From positions 124,001 to 188,000 of the forward strand of contig NC_083676.1 in the NCBI RefSeq assembly GCF_030384665.1: a stretch of DNA of 64,000 nt, read 5' to 3'. Under the pieces are notes generated by a model, which was not told where the DNA came from, did no database searches, and worked only from the letters and a program-made list of their open reading frames with translations. Below, piece by piece: positions 20,372 through 31,250 of this stretch; position 1 is the first letter of the stretch; each line of letters begins with the position of its first letter. The stretch is from Lodderomyces elongisporus (lineage: Eukaryota > Ascomycota > Pichiomycetes > Serinales > Debaryomycetaceae). The translations under genes were made by a program, and so were the position numbers.

Positions 20372-23300
20372 GTTTTCTGAAAGATAATATATATGCTTTG
20401 TGTAACCGTCTCTAATTACATCACGTGCTTTAGCTCAATGAAAAATATCTAATCTTTATATATATATTGAGTTGATATTTCTTTTTCAAATGGATTACAA
20501 ACACCAGCAAACTAGTTATTAAACAACAAAGAAGCGATAGAGAAAAGAAACGTACTCTATGTCTATGATGTATGTGCATAATGTGCGAAATAAGACATGT
20601 AGTTGTTTGGAGTGTTGCTTTTATTTAAATGAAAATATTCTAACAAAATTTGCATGAATATAAATCAAAAAAAATTTTTGAGTAAAGAATTCATTAAGAG
20701 TGTCCATAATTCTGTGTTTCTTCTTTTCAATTTCAGAGAAACTTATAGACCATCCAGTGCTTCTTGATTCAATTAAAATACAAATTGTAATATGTTAATA
20801 AGACCAAGATTGTTTCTTTTTTCTTCATTGTAGCCAATCCTTTTGTTGGTGAGGGTAAAAAGATAGCAAACGCTATAATGATTACAAAATTTCTTTATTC
20901 TTTTTTTATTATTTATTACTAGTTTATTTTTCTTTTCGAAAAATTTACTTCTCTCCATCTTTTTTTTTATTTTTTCTTGCAATGAAGAAAAGAATAACCA
21001 GTACATATTGTGTATGCACACATACACACATAGTTATAGAATTGTTAATGTCCACTTTTAGCTGTTGATTGTAAAGACTGCAGGGAATTGTCTAATTCTT
21101 CTCTCCCTCCTCCTTCCTCCTTCTCCTCTTTCTCAATTACCGCTTTTATAATTCTAGCTTATATATGAAATAGCAAGAGACAAAAGGGTATATTGTTGAG
21201 TAAACATGAAATTCGGGGAATCACTGGATATGGCTACATTTGCTTGGCCATTGGTAGGTTCCCGAAAGGCCGTCTTACTCATCACACAAGGTTGCTCTCA
21301 AAACCCACATGTGAAAACGTTTGATACTAAAGCTATAGTCACACGAAGATTGGCTGTTGTTTTTCCTATTTTTTATTTTTTTAATTTTTTTTTCTTCAGT
21401 TTTCCGAATCTTAAATCCGTTTCTTATTGTCATTTTTCCGTTTATGTCTATGTCAGTGTCTACGTCAGTGTCAGTGTCAGTGTCAGTGTCTTTTCATTTT
21501 TTTCTTACTACAGAGATAAACTTATTTTTCCAGTAAGGCTAATGTCAGTTGGATAAGGAAGTCAAACCATGCCTACTAAAGTTCATTCGCAACAATATGC
21601 AAGTTAGGATAAAGAGGAGGAGGAGGAGGAGGAGGAGGAGGAGGAGGAGGAGGAGGAGGAGGAGGAAAAGAGATTACCAGTATGTTATTTTTTTCAAAGA
21701 AGGCCCGATTTGTTTATTGTCTCAATTGCACATTTTCCACATTGTTGAAGGAGGGGCAAAGAATGAGCAAGGGCAAAGACTACAGGCTATGTATGTCAAT
21801 AGGACATGTTGACGATGAAAAGAATCATCCTATAAGAAACAACAAACAAAATAACTACATTCCAGAAGTAGATTTCAGCCACCAAATCCCCACCTATCCT
21901 CTGATCCCCCCCTCCACCCGTATTTCCCACAACGGAAAGTTAATAGCTATTCACCCACTACTAAGCCTCGTCAATTAATAAATATTTTTTTTTTCTTCTG
22001 CTCTTTTTTCTTTTCTTCTGTTTTTTTTTTTAACACTGTGAATGCAACGTTTCTTCTTTTCCAAAAAAAAAATGAAAAAAAAAATGAAAAATGAAATTCG
22101 GTGAACGAGAGACAATAACAGTAAATCCAATGTTTGGCATTTTTAGTCAATGGATCATTACACTAGCATAAATTTTTTTTTTTTAAATGGTTATGTACTC
22201 CTTGCCTTATCATGCTGCAAATTGCCAAGGCTCTTCTTAAGAGGTTAGTCTAATGTTCCGGGAAATCATGAGATAACTATAGACCAGAGCTCGAAGACAA
22301 TAGATTTGCTTACTTTTTTATTTCTTTATCTTTATCTTTCTTTCTTTGTTTGTGTTCATTTTCCTTTCTTTACCATTCATTTCAATGTTGAGTAATGTAC
22401 TTGAAATAAATTGTAAGTTGCCAAAACATTTGAAATTTGAAAAAGAAAATAAAGAAAATAAAAAACAACAACAACAACTAATAATATAATTACCTAAAAG
22501 AATATAAAAGTAAAAGCTTACTGAAATTTCATCAATGCTAATAAAGCAAAAAAAAAAAAATACAATTAATTTAATTATTTTATAATTCTAAGCCTCTCTG
22601 TGGAGAAGTGTGTGCATATACAACAAATGGTAAGAGCAAAGATGACAACATTATTTGATGTTGGTGCTTCACCCAATGCAAAGATCAAGTGACACAAATG
22701 TAATGACGAAGAAGAGGATAAATGAAGTACTTTACATTTTTCAAATTTTTTTTTTTTTCATTTTCTTACCCAATACGGAAAATATGCATCTTGACACCTT
22801 GTATAATTTCGTCAGTCCCCGAATATTCAAAACAAAATAAAAAAAAGAGAAACCACATAATTAATAACTGCATTTGCCTAATAGAGAAGATACCAATACT
22901 TTCGGATAACAAACATTTTTTTTTTCCTTTCTTTCAACCATCTTTATTGATGTCTACAATAGAAAACGTTTTTCAAAGCAGGTACTGTTAATGGTGACTA
23001 AGTCGTACTATGTATTGATCTCATTCTGCAAACTAACCTTTGCAATACAGCAATAGAGTAATTTTCTTACTTTTTTATTTTGGTTTTTTTTTGAAACTAA
23101 ATTAACAAACAATAGTAATAACTAGTCATTTTTCAATGCAATCGGTGTTTGATGATATTTTGATTTAGAAAAGGAAAATAGTAATAAAAAAAAAAAAAGA
23201 AAGAAAAAGTAATAATAAGACCAATATGAAGCAAACGGTATATAACAAAACCATTCTGCTCTATTCACTGATTAATTCTTCTTCTTTAGTAATTCCTCTA

Positions 23301-23717
23301 TTTTCATATTCATTCTTTTCTTTTTTCATAAATCAAAAGTTTACAAGACCATCTTTTTACGTCTTTGTTAAGAATAAACAGAAAAACCAACAGCAGTGAC
23401 AACAAAAAACAACAGTATTTCAACCTTCATTTCGTATACACTCGTTTATTTCCAATTGATACCCTTTACCTTCTTTTCAATAATTTTTTTTTTTTGTTTT
23501 GTTTGTTCAAACTTTAAAGTTCAAGATTACAAATTTGTTTTATTCAATTTTTATAATTTTTATTTCAACCCAAAAGCATTGCTTGATACCGTGATTGGAG
23601 ATAAGGGAATTACCAAAAAAAAATTAACAACAACAACTACAACAACAACAACAACAGCGTTACTACTTACAAATTATATATAAATATACCCAACCTCGTC
23701 AACTTGTATTACAAAAT
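20372..23717. other. 3.3-kb intergenic region upstream of YOR1
   Basis: No supported gene. CACGTG occurs at 20422-20427 just upstream of the tRNA. There is a GTCAGT hexamer run near 21453-21490, the GAG array at 21613-21666, and an ACA-rich patch near 23630-23657. A 98-codon frame (21682-21978) has a fairly ordinary composition in its second half but no recognisable family, so I leave it unannotated. The right side is presumably an extended promoter for the YOR1 transporter. Confidence 0.55.
21613..21666. repeat. Trinucleotide repeat (GAG)18
   Basis: About 54 uninterrupted bases of GAG/AGG/GGA. It is purely purine on the plus strand and lies between genes. Confidence 0.95.
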
Positions 23718-26700
23718 ATGGCTAGAATATCACACTCAGGAAGAAGGAACCATAAAAACAATACCTTAGAAGAGCAACCTAGGTTTGGCGATGAGTTTGA
23801 GATGCCGGTGGAGGCACATTTAGCTCAAGTCGCACACGATCAAAACTATCAAAACTTTTATAACCCATATTTAGAGACACACGAGCCACCACACTATTAT
23901 CGTCGTGCGCACGACGACAATATCTATTCCTCAACCGAAGCTACACCGCACACGCAAACACAAACACAAACACAAACACAAACACACACACACAGATATC
24001 AAGATCCATATCAAGATCCACTTCCCCAGACATATTCTCCAAATAGAACACCCAGATTCAATGCAAAGCTTTACACAGCAGATCCGTCTGTAGAAGGGTT
24101 TGAAACATTTCCCTCTGTATACAAGACAAAAGATGAATTGGTAAAAACTGTTGACAGCACAGAAATTGTTTCTTCTAGCTCATTAGAAAACCAACCAATA
24201 CTACAAAATGAAAAAAGACTCTTTTCTTGGTTATTCTCAAAAAAGGTACCCGAAATACCAGCAGACGAAGAAAGGACCGATTACCCTTGGCATAAAGCCA
24301 ACCCTTTTTTAAGATTGGGGTTTTGGTGGTTATGGCCAGTACTCAAAAAGGGATACAAAAGAACCTTATTTCCCGAAGACTTGTTCAAACTAACACCAGA
24401 GTTAAAAGTCGAGTACATGTATAACCAATGGAACAAGCACTTGACCTCAATTATAAGCAAACACAATGCAAGTAACCCAAAATCCTCAGATTGGCCCAAA
24501 CATGCAATTCCTTATGCATTGTTCCTCACATTCAAATGGCACTACTTGTTCTCTTGCGTGTGCCTTGCATTGGCATTCACTGTTATCGCATGTTCACCAT
24601 TGATTACCAGACAATTGATTGATTTTGTTGAGTACAGATATTTCCAAGTATACACCACCTACAACAGGGGAATCTGGTTGACTTTTGTTGCAGTAATTCT
24701 CATCTTTGTTAATGGTTTATTATTGAACCATTTCTTTCACAATGCAATGATTTGTGGAGCTCAGGCCAAAGCTATCTTGACAAAGGCCTTATTGATGAAA
24801 TCATTCAAACTCGACGGTAAAGCACAATACAAGTTTCCACCAGGAAGAGTCACAAGTTTAATGAGTACAGATCTTGCAAGGATCGACTTGGCCATTGGAT
24901 TCCAACCATTGGTGTTGTGTTTCCCAATCCCAGTAGTCATCTCAATTGCCATTCTTTTGAAAAATATTGGTGTTGCCGCATTATCAGGAATCGGCCTCTT
25001 TTTGGTCTCGTTGATTGTTTGCGTGTTACTCACTAAAAAATTGTTCACCACTAGAGAAAAAGTCGTTTGCTTTACCGATGAAAGGGTTTCACTCATGAGA
25101 GAAATACTTAATAATCTCAAGATTATCAAATTTTACGCATGGGAAATGGCATACAAGGCAGCAATAGCCAAGGTGCGTAACAAAGAAATGCGCCATTTAT
25201 TCACAATTAAAGTGTTGCGCAATTTCATTACTGCATATGCATTAACACTTCCAGTGTTGACCTCAATGGTTTCATTCATTACCATGTGGGCAACAAACAA
25301 TATGAAGTCTCCAGGTGAAGTGTTTAGCTCTTTGTCATTGTATGCTATTCTTGCACAGGCTATCATGTTGCTCCCCATTGCATTAGCCACTGGTGCTGAT
25401 GCATTGATTGGCTTTCAAAGATGCAATGCGTTCCTTTCTGCAGAAGAGTTTCACGACGAGTTGGCGCAACAGTTGAATGAGAAAAACTACTATTTAAGAG
25501 ATTCACCAGCAAATAAAGTCACCATCAAAGTCTCCCATGCAGATTTCCATTGGGAGGACAACCATGCTGATGATACATTGTTGGACCCAGAATTATGGGA
25601 TATTGAAGAAGAAGATATTAAAATTATGAAAGAAGGGTCAATCTATCTGAATCAGAAGCAACAGCAACAGCAACAACAACAACAACAACAAATGCAGACG
25701 GAGACGCATAGCCCGTATGGTTTTGAAAGCGACTCAGCATCCTGTTCAACAATTACAAATTCAAATAATAATCAATTCCAAGGATTATCCAACGTCAATC
25801 TTACAATAAATCGTGGCGAGTTTGTTATTATCACCGGTGTAATTGGTTCAGGAAAGACTTCGTTGCTTCACGCTTTGGCAGGAATATTGAAAATTACAAA
25901 CCCATCTAGGGGACAGCTTATTGTGAATGACAAGATCCTTCTTTGCTCATCACCATGGATACAAAATGCCACTGTTCGTGAAAACATTACATTTGGTAAG
26001 CCATTTGACATTGCCAAATATAAACAAGTTCTCTTTGCATGTGCGTTGGAAGATGATATTCGTATGCTTCCAGCTGGCGACAGAACTGAGATTGGTGAGC
26101 GTGGTATCACCTTGTCCGGTGGCCAAAAGGCTAGAATTAATTTGGCCAGGGCTTGTTACGCCGATGCAGAAATTCTTCTTTTCGATGATGTCATTTCAGC
26201 AGTTGATTCTAAGGTGGCTCGTCACATTGTGAGCCATTTATTCAAAGGTTTATTGAAACACAAGACTATAGTGTTGGCAACTCACCAGTTGGGTATTTTG
26301 GATTTCGCAGACAAAGTTGTGTTTATAGACAATGGCAGTGTCTATAGTGGTTTGGTTCCACAACTTAAACATGAAAATAACAATTTCCGCAAGTTGCTTG
26401 ATCACGGAGAAGACAGAGCAGGAGATGCAGAAAATGCAGCATCTACCGACAACCTTTCTGAAGTGACCAATTTACAAAGATTGCCACCGCTTACTGATGG
26501 TGCCAGTGCCAGTGCAGGTGCCGGTGCCGGTGCAGGTTTCCATGAAGGTCATCAAAACGATATTAGCGGTAGGACTACGCTTGACGAAGTACGCGCAACA
26601 AATTCGATATCTTGGAAAATCTACAAAAAATATATCGAATTGGGCGCAGGAATCTTTGGCAAGTTTGCTGTTCCTCTATTTCTTCTACTTGTTACTATAG

Positions 26701-28406
26701 CCACCTTTTGCCAAGTTTTCACAAATACATGGTTATCGTTTTGGGTTGAAAAAAAGTTTCCAGACAAGTCAGATCATTTCTACATTACGATTTATGTCGT
26801 TTTTGCATTCCTCACCGTCATCTTCACTGGTATTGAATTTAGTATGTTGGCATATATGCAAGATTGCTCTGCAAATTCACTCAATTTGAAGGCAGTCGGT
26901 AAAATCTTGCATGCACCAATGTCATTCATGGACACTACACCATTGGGACGTATTCTTAATAGATTTACTAAGGATACCGATTCTCTTGATAATGAGATTG
27001 GTGAGCAGATGAGGTTATTTATATTCCCCTTGGCACTCATCATTGGTATCATAATTCTTTGCACTTGTTACTTACCATATTTTGCTGTTGCTGTTCCATT
27101 TTTAGCATTTGGATTTTTATTCTTGGCCAACTTTTATCAAGGCTCATCTAGGGAGATCAAGAGATTAGAGGCTACTCAAAGATCATTGGTGTACAACAAC
27201 TTCAACGAGACATTGACTGGTATGGCGACCATTAAATCGTTTGGTGCCGAGCAAGATTTTATTAGAAAGAATGATTATTTCTTGGACAAAATGAATGAAG
27301 CTTATTACTTATCAATTGCTACTCAGCGTTGGCTTTGTGTGCACTTGGACATCATTACTTCGTGCTTTGCCTTGATTATTTGCTTACTTTGTATCACTGA
27401 ACAATTTAGCATTAGTGCATCATCCACAGGTTTATTGCTCAATTATGTTATGCAATTGGTTGGAGTTTTGTCGCTTACTGTGCGTTCAATGACCTCAGTG
27501 GAGAATGAAATGAACTCTGTTGAAAGATTACACGAGTATGCGTTTGATTTGCCCCAAGAGTCTGCATACATCATTGACAAGGCAGCTCCACCACAAGAAT
27601 GGCCAGCGTCTGGTTATATTACATTCAAGGATGTTCACCTTAGGTACAGATCAAACCTTCCCTTTGTTCTTAAAGGATTAGATGTGAATTTCTACCCTGG
27701 TGAGAAAGTCGGTATATGTGGACGAACTGGAGCTGGTAAGTCATCTATTATGTCGGCATTATACAGACTTGTTGAGGTTGAGCAAGGCAAGATTGAGATT
27801 GATGGGTTGGACATTTCGCAAATGGGATTGTTTGACTTGCGCTCAAGATTATCGATTATTCCTCAAGATCCGGTGCTTTTCCAAGGAACAATTAGACGTA
27901 ACTTGGATCCATTTGGCGAATACGACACGTATACTTTGTGGAAAGCTCTTGCAGCTACAGGGTTGATTGAAGAGTCACAAATTCCTTACTTGTCATCTGT
28001 CCTGATTTCAGATAATGGTGTTAGCCACAAGTCACTTCATAAATTCCACCTTGATCAGCTTGTTGACGATGATGGACTAAATTTTTCTCTTGGTGAAAAG
28101 CAATTAATTGCATTGGCTAGGGCTCTAGTGCGCAATTCCAAGATTCTTGTGCTAGATGAGGCCACCAGCTCTGTTGATTTTGCCACCGATGGTAGGATCC
28201 AGGAGTTGATAAATCGAGAATTTAAAAATTGTACAGTGTTGTGTATTGCCCATAGATTGAAAACCATCCTCAACTATGACAGAGTCATTGTTATGGACAA
28301 AGGTGCTATTGCTGAAAAGGGAGATCCCTGGAAATTGTATAATGACAATGGTGTGTTTAGGTCAATGTGTGACAAGGCCAACATTCGTGCTGGGGACTTC
28401 CCATAA
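23718..28406 (+). CDS. YOR1: ABCC-type multidrug exporter Yor1
   Basis: 1562 residues, a full-length ABC transporter of the MRP/CFTR class without the extra TMD0, like Yor1 (oligomycin and organic-anion efflux at the plasma membrane). A hydrophilic N-terminus of about 170 residues includes a QT/HT repeat. TMD1 follows, then NBD1 with the unusual Walker A GVIGSGKTS (about residue 707), signature LSGGQKARINLARA and Walker B ILLFDDVISAVDS. In NBD1 Asp replaces the catalytic Glu, as in the ABCC family. A Gln run lies just before NBD1. TMD2 is followed by NBD2 with GRTGAGKSS (about 1336), FSLGEKQLIALARAL (a degenerate LSGGQ, known for Yor1) and ILVLDEATSSVDF. The linker has an Ala/Gly-Ala-Gly repeat. 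The start is the first ATG of the frame. Length exceeds S. cerevisiae Yor1 (1477) because of the low-complexity insertions. Confidence 0.93.
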   Translation: MARISHSGRRNHKNNTLEEQPRFGDEFEMPVEAHLAQVAHDQNYQNFYNPYLETHEPPHYYRRAHDDNIYSSTEATPHTQTQTQTQTQTHTHRYQDPYQDPLPQTYSPNRTPRFNAKLYTADPSVEGFETFPSVYKTKDELVKTVDSTEIVSSSSLENQPILQNEKRLFSWLFSKKVPEIPADEERTDYPWHKANPFLRLGFWWLWPVLKKGYKRTLFPEDLFKLTPELKVEYMYNQWNKHLTSIISKHNASNPKSSDWPKHAIPYALFLTFKWHYLFSCVCLALAFTVIACSPLITRQLIDFVEYRYFQVYTTYNRGIWLTFVAVILIFVNGLLLNHFFHNAMICGAQAKAILTKALLMKSFKLDGKAQYKFPPGRVTSLMSTDLARIDLAIGFQPLVLCFPIPVVISIAILLKNIGVAALSGIGLFLVSLIVCVLLTKKLFTTREKVVCFTDERVSLMREILNNLKIIKFYAWEMAYKAAIAKVRNKEMRHLFTIKVLRNFITAYALTLPVLTSMVSFITMWATNNMKSPGEVFSSLSLYAILAQAIMLLPIALATGADALIGFQRCNAFLSAEEFHDELAQQLNEKNYYLRDSPANKVTIKVSHADFHWEDNHADDTLLDPELWDIEEEDIKIMKEGSIYLNQKQQQQQQQQQQQMQTETHSPYGFESDSASCSTITNSNNNQFQGLSNVNLTINRGEFVIITGVIGSGKTSLLHALAGILKITNPSRGQLIVNDKILLCSSPWIQNATVRENITFGKPFDIAKYKQVLFACALEDDIRMLPAGDRTEIGERGITLSGGQKARINLARACYADAEILLFDDVISAVDSKVARHIVSHLFKGLLKHKTIVLATHQLGILDFADKVVFIDNGSVYSGLVPQLKHENNNFRKLLDHGEDRAGDAENAASTDNLSEVTNLQRLPPLTDGASASAGAGAGAGFHEGHQNDISGRTTLDEVRATNSISWKIYKKYIELGAGIFGKFAVPLFLLLVTIATFCQVFTNTWLSFWVEKKFPDKSDHFYITIYVVFAFLTVIFTGIEFSMLAYMQDCSANSLNLKAVGKILHAPMSFMDTTPLGRILNRFTKDTDSLDNEIGEQMRLFIFPLALIIGIIILCTCYLPYFAVAVPFLAFGFLFLANFYQGSSREIKRLEATQRSLVYNNFNETLTGMATIKSFGAEQDFIRKNDYFLDKMNEAYYLSIATQRWLCVHLDIITSCFALIICLLCITEQFSISASSTGLLLNYVMQLVGVLSLTVRSMTSVENEMNSVERLHEYAFDLPQESAYIIDKAAPPQEWPASGYITFKDVHLRYRSNLPFVLKGLDVNFYPGEKVGICGRTGAGKSSIMSALYRLVEVEQGKIEIDGLDISQMGLFDLRSRLSIIPQDPVLFQGTIRRNLDPFGEYDTYTLWKALAATGLIEESQIPYLSSVLISDNGVSHKSLHKFHLDQLVDDDGLNFSLGEKQLIALARALVRNSKILVLDEATSSVDFATDGRIQELINREFKNCTVLCIAHRLKTILNYDRVIVMDKGAIAEKGDPWKLYNDNGVFRSMCDKANIRAGDFP

Positions 28407-29696
28407 GAAAAAATAAAAAAAACAGGTAAAACTTGTTTTATATGTTATGATTAGATTAAAGTCAAAATTGAGAAAAAAAAAAAGGAGAGAATGGAAAATT
28501 TGACAAAATTAGACAACAACTAAGTATAATGATTTGAAAATATTATGATTTTTAATGCTATGATAAAAGTTTTACAATTCAATGTTATGTAATATAGTTT
28601 TTTTTGTGGCCCAATGTAATACATTAAGTGATAAGACTTGGGGTTTTCTTTCTTTTATTTTTTCTTTTTTAATTTCTATCCTTTGAATTCTTGTTAGAAA
28701 AGTGGGACAACAATGTCTTGATAGTGATTTTGTAGCAACAGCTTATAAAAACAACTTCTTTATTAATTGCAGGTTTAGAGCTTACCATGAGACTCGATCT
28801 TATTTATATACATTTTTCCTTTTCTAACCGACTTTACCCCAGCTCTCGCTGTTATCGCTAATATTTAAAACTTTTGGGTTACAAAAATGAGGTTTGAGCA
28901 TTGTTAAAAAAAAAAAGAATAAATAAAATAAAAAAAAATAAAAAATAAAAAAAAAGAGGAATATTTACACATCGAGCCATCTCTAAGCAAAAAATTACAT
29001 TGTTTGAGAAGTAAAGGTACACCAAAATGTAATTAAATGGATTGTTAGTATGATCCAACGGAATAGACCGGGTGTAGATGAGAAATACAACTTGTGAAGG
29101 CTCTTATGATGATTGTGATGGTCTACTTTGAATCTCACAAATTGGTCCCTTTAAACCGTAATTGACGAGGATCAATGGAGCTGCTAGCATTTCTCAAGAC
29201 TTTCCCGAGTCCAATTTTACATTTGCTCATCACTACTACTAGTACTACTAGTACTACTACTATTAGACTTATTACCAAATACAATTACACCATTGCAACG
29301 GCTTTTTATGCATTGGAAAAAGGAGAGCGCAGAGCAAAGGTTGGGAGAAAACCATACTTGACAAGAGGTAAAGCAAACCGTGACAGCAACGTTTCTCTGA
29401 ATTTATGACGGCGATTACTTTCTAGCATGTGTCTCATATCCGCGTGCTTTTTCTCTCTTTTTCTTTTTTTCTTTTTCAATACTGTAATGTATTGTACTGT
29501 ATTGTACTGTATGTGATTTATTTTTTGTTTTGTTGTAATTTTCCCCTTCAGAAAAAGAAAAGAAAATATGACTTTTGTTGTAATTTCTACGTGTCGATGG
29601 CTCCCAAGTTGCCTGTGTCCTCGAGAGAGTCATTCAGAATATCTTGCAAATATAGCACAAGCAACATCGTAAAGGAGCTGGTTGTAACACATATAG

Positions 29697-29747
29697 ATAC
29701 AGACACACAGACACACAGTCACACAGACACACAGACACACAGACACA
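29697..29747. repeat. ACAGACAC tandem repeat
   Basis: About six units of an 8-bp ACAC/AGAC motif with one TCAC variant, upstream of the CYC1 CCAAT motifs. Confidence 0.85.
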
Positions 29748-29784
29748 TATTTTGTGGAATGAAGCCGCGGTAATATGAAACTGG

Positions 29785-30120
29785 CCAATGGGAGGCGTTC
29801 AGTTTGAAATAGGTCACTTCCAGGCAACAGAAAAAATAAAAAAATAAAAAAAATAAATGAAAAAAAATTTATTGTACACAAATCTCAGTGAGTTATGCCT
29901 TTGCGTCTATTTGCTTCTCTCTCTTTCTCTCTTTCTCTCTCTAATTAAATTTCCCTTAAGGTACTGCCACCAATTGTGCGGAAAGCAAGCTTCCTCTATC
30001 ATGATATATAAAACAAAAATAGAGTCCATACTTTTTCAACAGAATTCCATTTCTACTGAAATTTTTCAAAATTTTTTCTCTCTTTTTTTCCCTCTTTTTT
30101 CCATTTGTTTTTTATATAAA
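29785..30120 (+). promoter_or_regulatory. CYC1 promoter elements: two CCAAT boxes and TATA boxes
   Basis: CCAAT occurs at 29785-29789 and 29970-29974, and TATATAAA at 30005-30012 and 30113-30120; the ATG is at 30185. Cytochrome c genes of yeasts are classically controlled by the CCAAT-binding HAP complex, so this layout fits respiratory control. Single CCAAT motifs are common by chance and binding is inferred. Confidence 0.5.
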
Positions 30121-30184
30121 CCTATTTATTCAATATCGTTGTTTACAACTTCTATTAATCAACTTATACTCATATAATAACATA

Positions 30185-30517
30185 ATGCCAGCTCCATACG
30201 AAAAAGGATCATCAAAGAAAGGTGCTACACTTTTCAAGACCAGATGTTTGCAATGTCACACAACCGAAAAAGGTGGTGCTAACAAGGTTGGTCCAAACTT
30301 GCACGGTGTCTTTGGTAGACACTCAGGTCAAGCTGAAGGTTACAGTTACACAGAGGCCAACAAGAAGGCCGGTGTCCTTTGGGATGAACAACACATGTCT
30401 GACTACCTTGAAAACCCAAAGAAGTACATTCCAGGTACAAAGATGGCCTTTGCTGGTCTTAAGAAGGCTAAGGACCGTAACGATCTTGTTACCTACTTGA
30501 AGGAAGCTACTTCTTAA
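30185..30517 (+). CDS. CYC1: Cytochrome c
   Basis: 110 residues, a class I mitochondrial cytochrome c carrying electrons from complex III to complex IV in the intermembrane space. The haem-attachment motif CLQCH is at 21-25 and the sixth ligand Met is in PGTKMAFAG (Met87). Other conserved blocks are [10 protein letters not shown] and [10 protein letters not shown]. Length matches yeast iso-cytochromes (109-113). No intron is present. Leu codons are CTT and TTG only. There is no presequence, as usual, since import is driven by haem attachment. Confidence 0.98.
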   Translation: MPAPYEKGSSKKGATLFKTRCLQCHTTEKGGANKVGPNLHGVFGRHSGQAEGYSYTEANKKAGVLWDEQHMSDYLENPKKYIPGTKMAFAGLKKAKDRNDLVTYLKEATS

Positions 30518-31002
30518 AGGTGAAGAGCATTTTTACCCCCCCCCCCCCCCTCCAAAAAAAAATGGAACCCCCCCAAAAAAATAAAACAAGCAAAATGTAA
30601 GTAGTTTTTTAATATTTTTGATTTTTTTCTTTAATCTTGATTATAGACCAAAAAAATATATATATATATCTTTTTTTTTTCGAATAAGTTGAATGATTGT
30701 AGTGTTGACAAAACATGATATGTAATATAAGCTAGATTTAGATACCAGGACTAGGCTAGATATGAATTAAAGAGAAAGACTAGGAGTACGCTACAATTAG
30801 TTCGATAGTTTTATGTATTAATACGAGGAAAGTGAGGAGGACAACGAAAGAAGGAGTTAAAGGTGTATAGAAACGTAGTAAAGCTGGCTAGGTAATTGGT
30901 GGATATGGTAAACATGATTGTTTACAATTTAACAATTTAGTTGAAGATGCGTCTCGGTATACATTTTTTTTCTTTACTTTCAATCACGTGATACACATAT
31001 AT

Positions 31003-31045
<43 letters not shown>

Positions 31046-31250
31046 TTGCAGATCACGAAAAAAAAATTGATTTCTATTCACACAAACTACGAAACTCAAA
31101 GTAGAATTGATGATACAAAAACACTGTGGTGGTTGGAAATAAACCTATGTATATATATATTTACACTAAAAATTGATAACGTGGGATTTGATTTGAGTTC
31201 AGCCTTTGACTCGAACGCAACATCCAGAGTTTGATAACTGACTTGAACAA
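30518..31250. other. Convergent intergenic region CYC1 / helical-repeat gene
   Basis: The CYC1 3' flank carries a C15 run and a second C6 run. A TCACGTGA lies at 30984-30991 and alternating AC/AT at about 30997-31041. No gene is seen. An E-box between two 3' ends is unexpected for a promoter element. Confidence 0.6.
30536..30550 (+). repeat. Homopolymer C15 in CYC1 3' flank
   Basis: Fifteen consecutive C, beginning 18 bases after the CYC1 stop codon and therefore probably within the 3' UTR. Another C6 lies shortly after. Confidence 0.9.

Larger units (their letters stand above)
28407..30184. other. Intergenic region YOR1-CYC1
   Basis: No gene is seen. Contents are an A-rich patch with TAAA units near 28910-28957, TACTAC units near 29233-29263, GTACTGTATT repeats near 29482-29513, an ACAGACAC array at about 29697-29747, and the CYC1 promoter from about 29780. 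Confidence 0.6.

Noticed and set aside
21682..21978. 98-codon frame downstream of the GAG array
   Set aside because: Half of it has fairly normal composition, but no family, no conserved motif and a T-rich start; too weak to call.
22700..22990. Open frames in the YOR1 upstream region
   Set aside because: Phe/Ile/Lys-rich frames from AT-rich DNA with no protein-like pattern.
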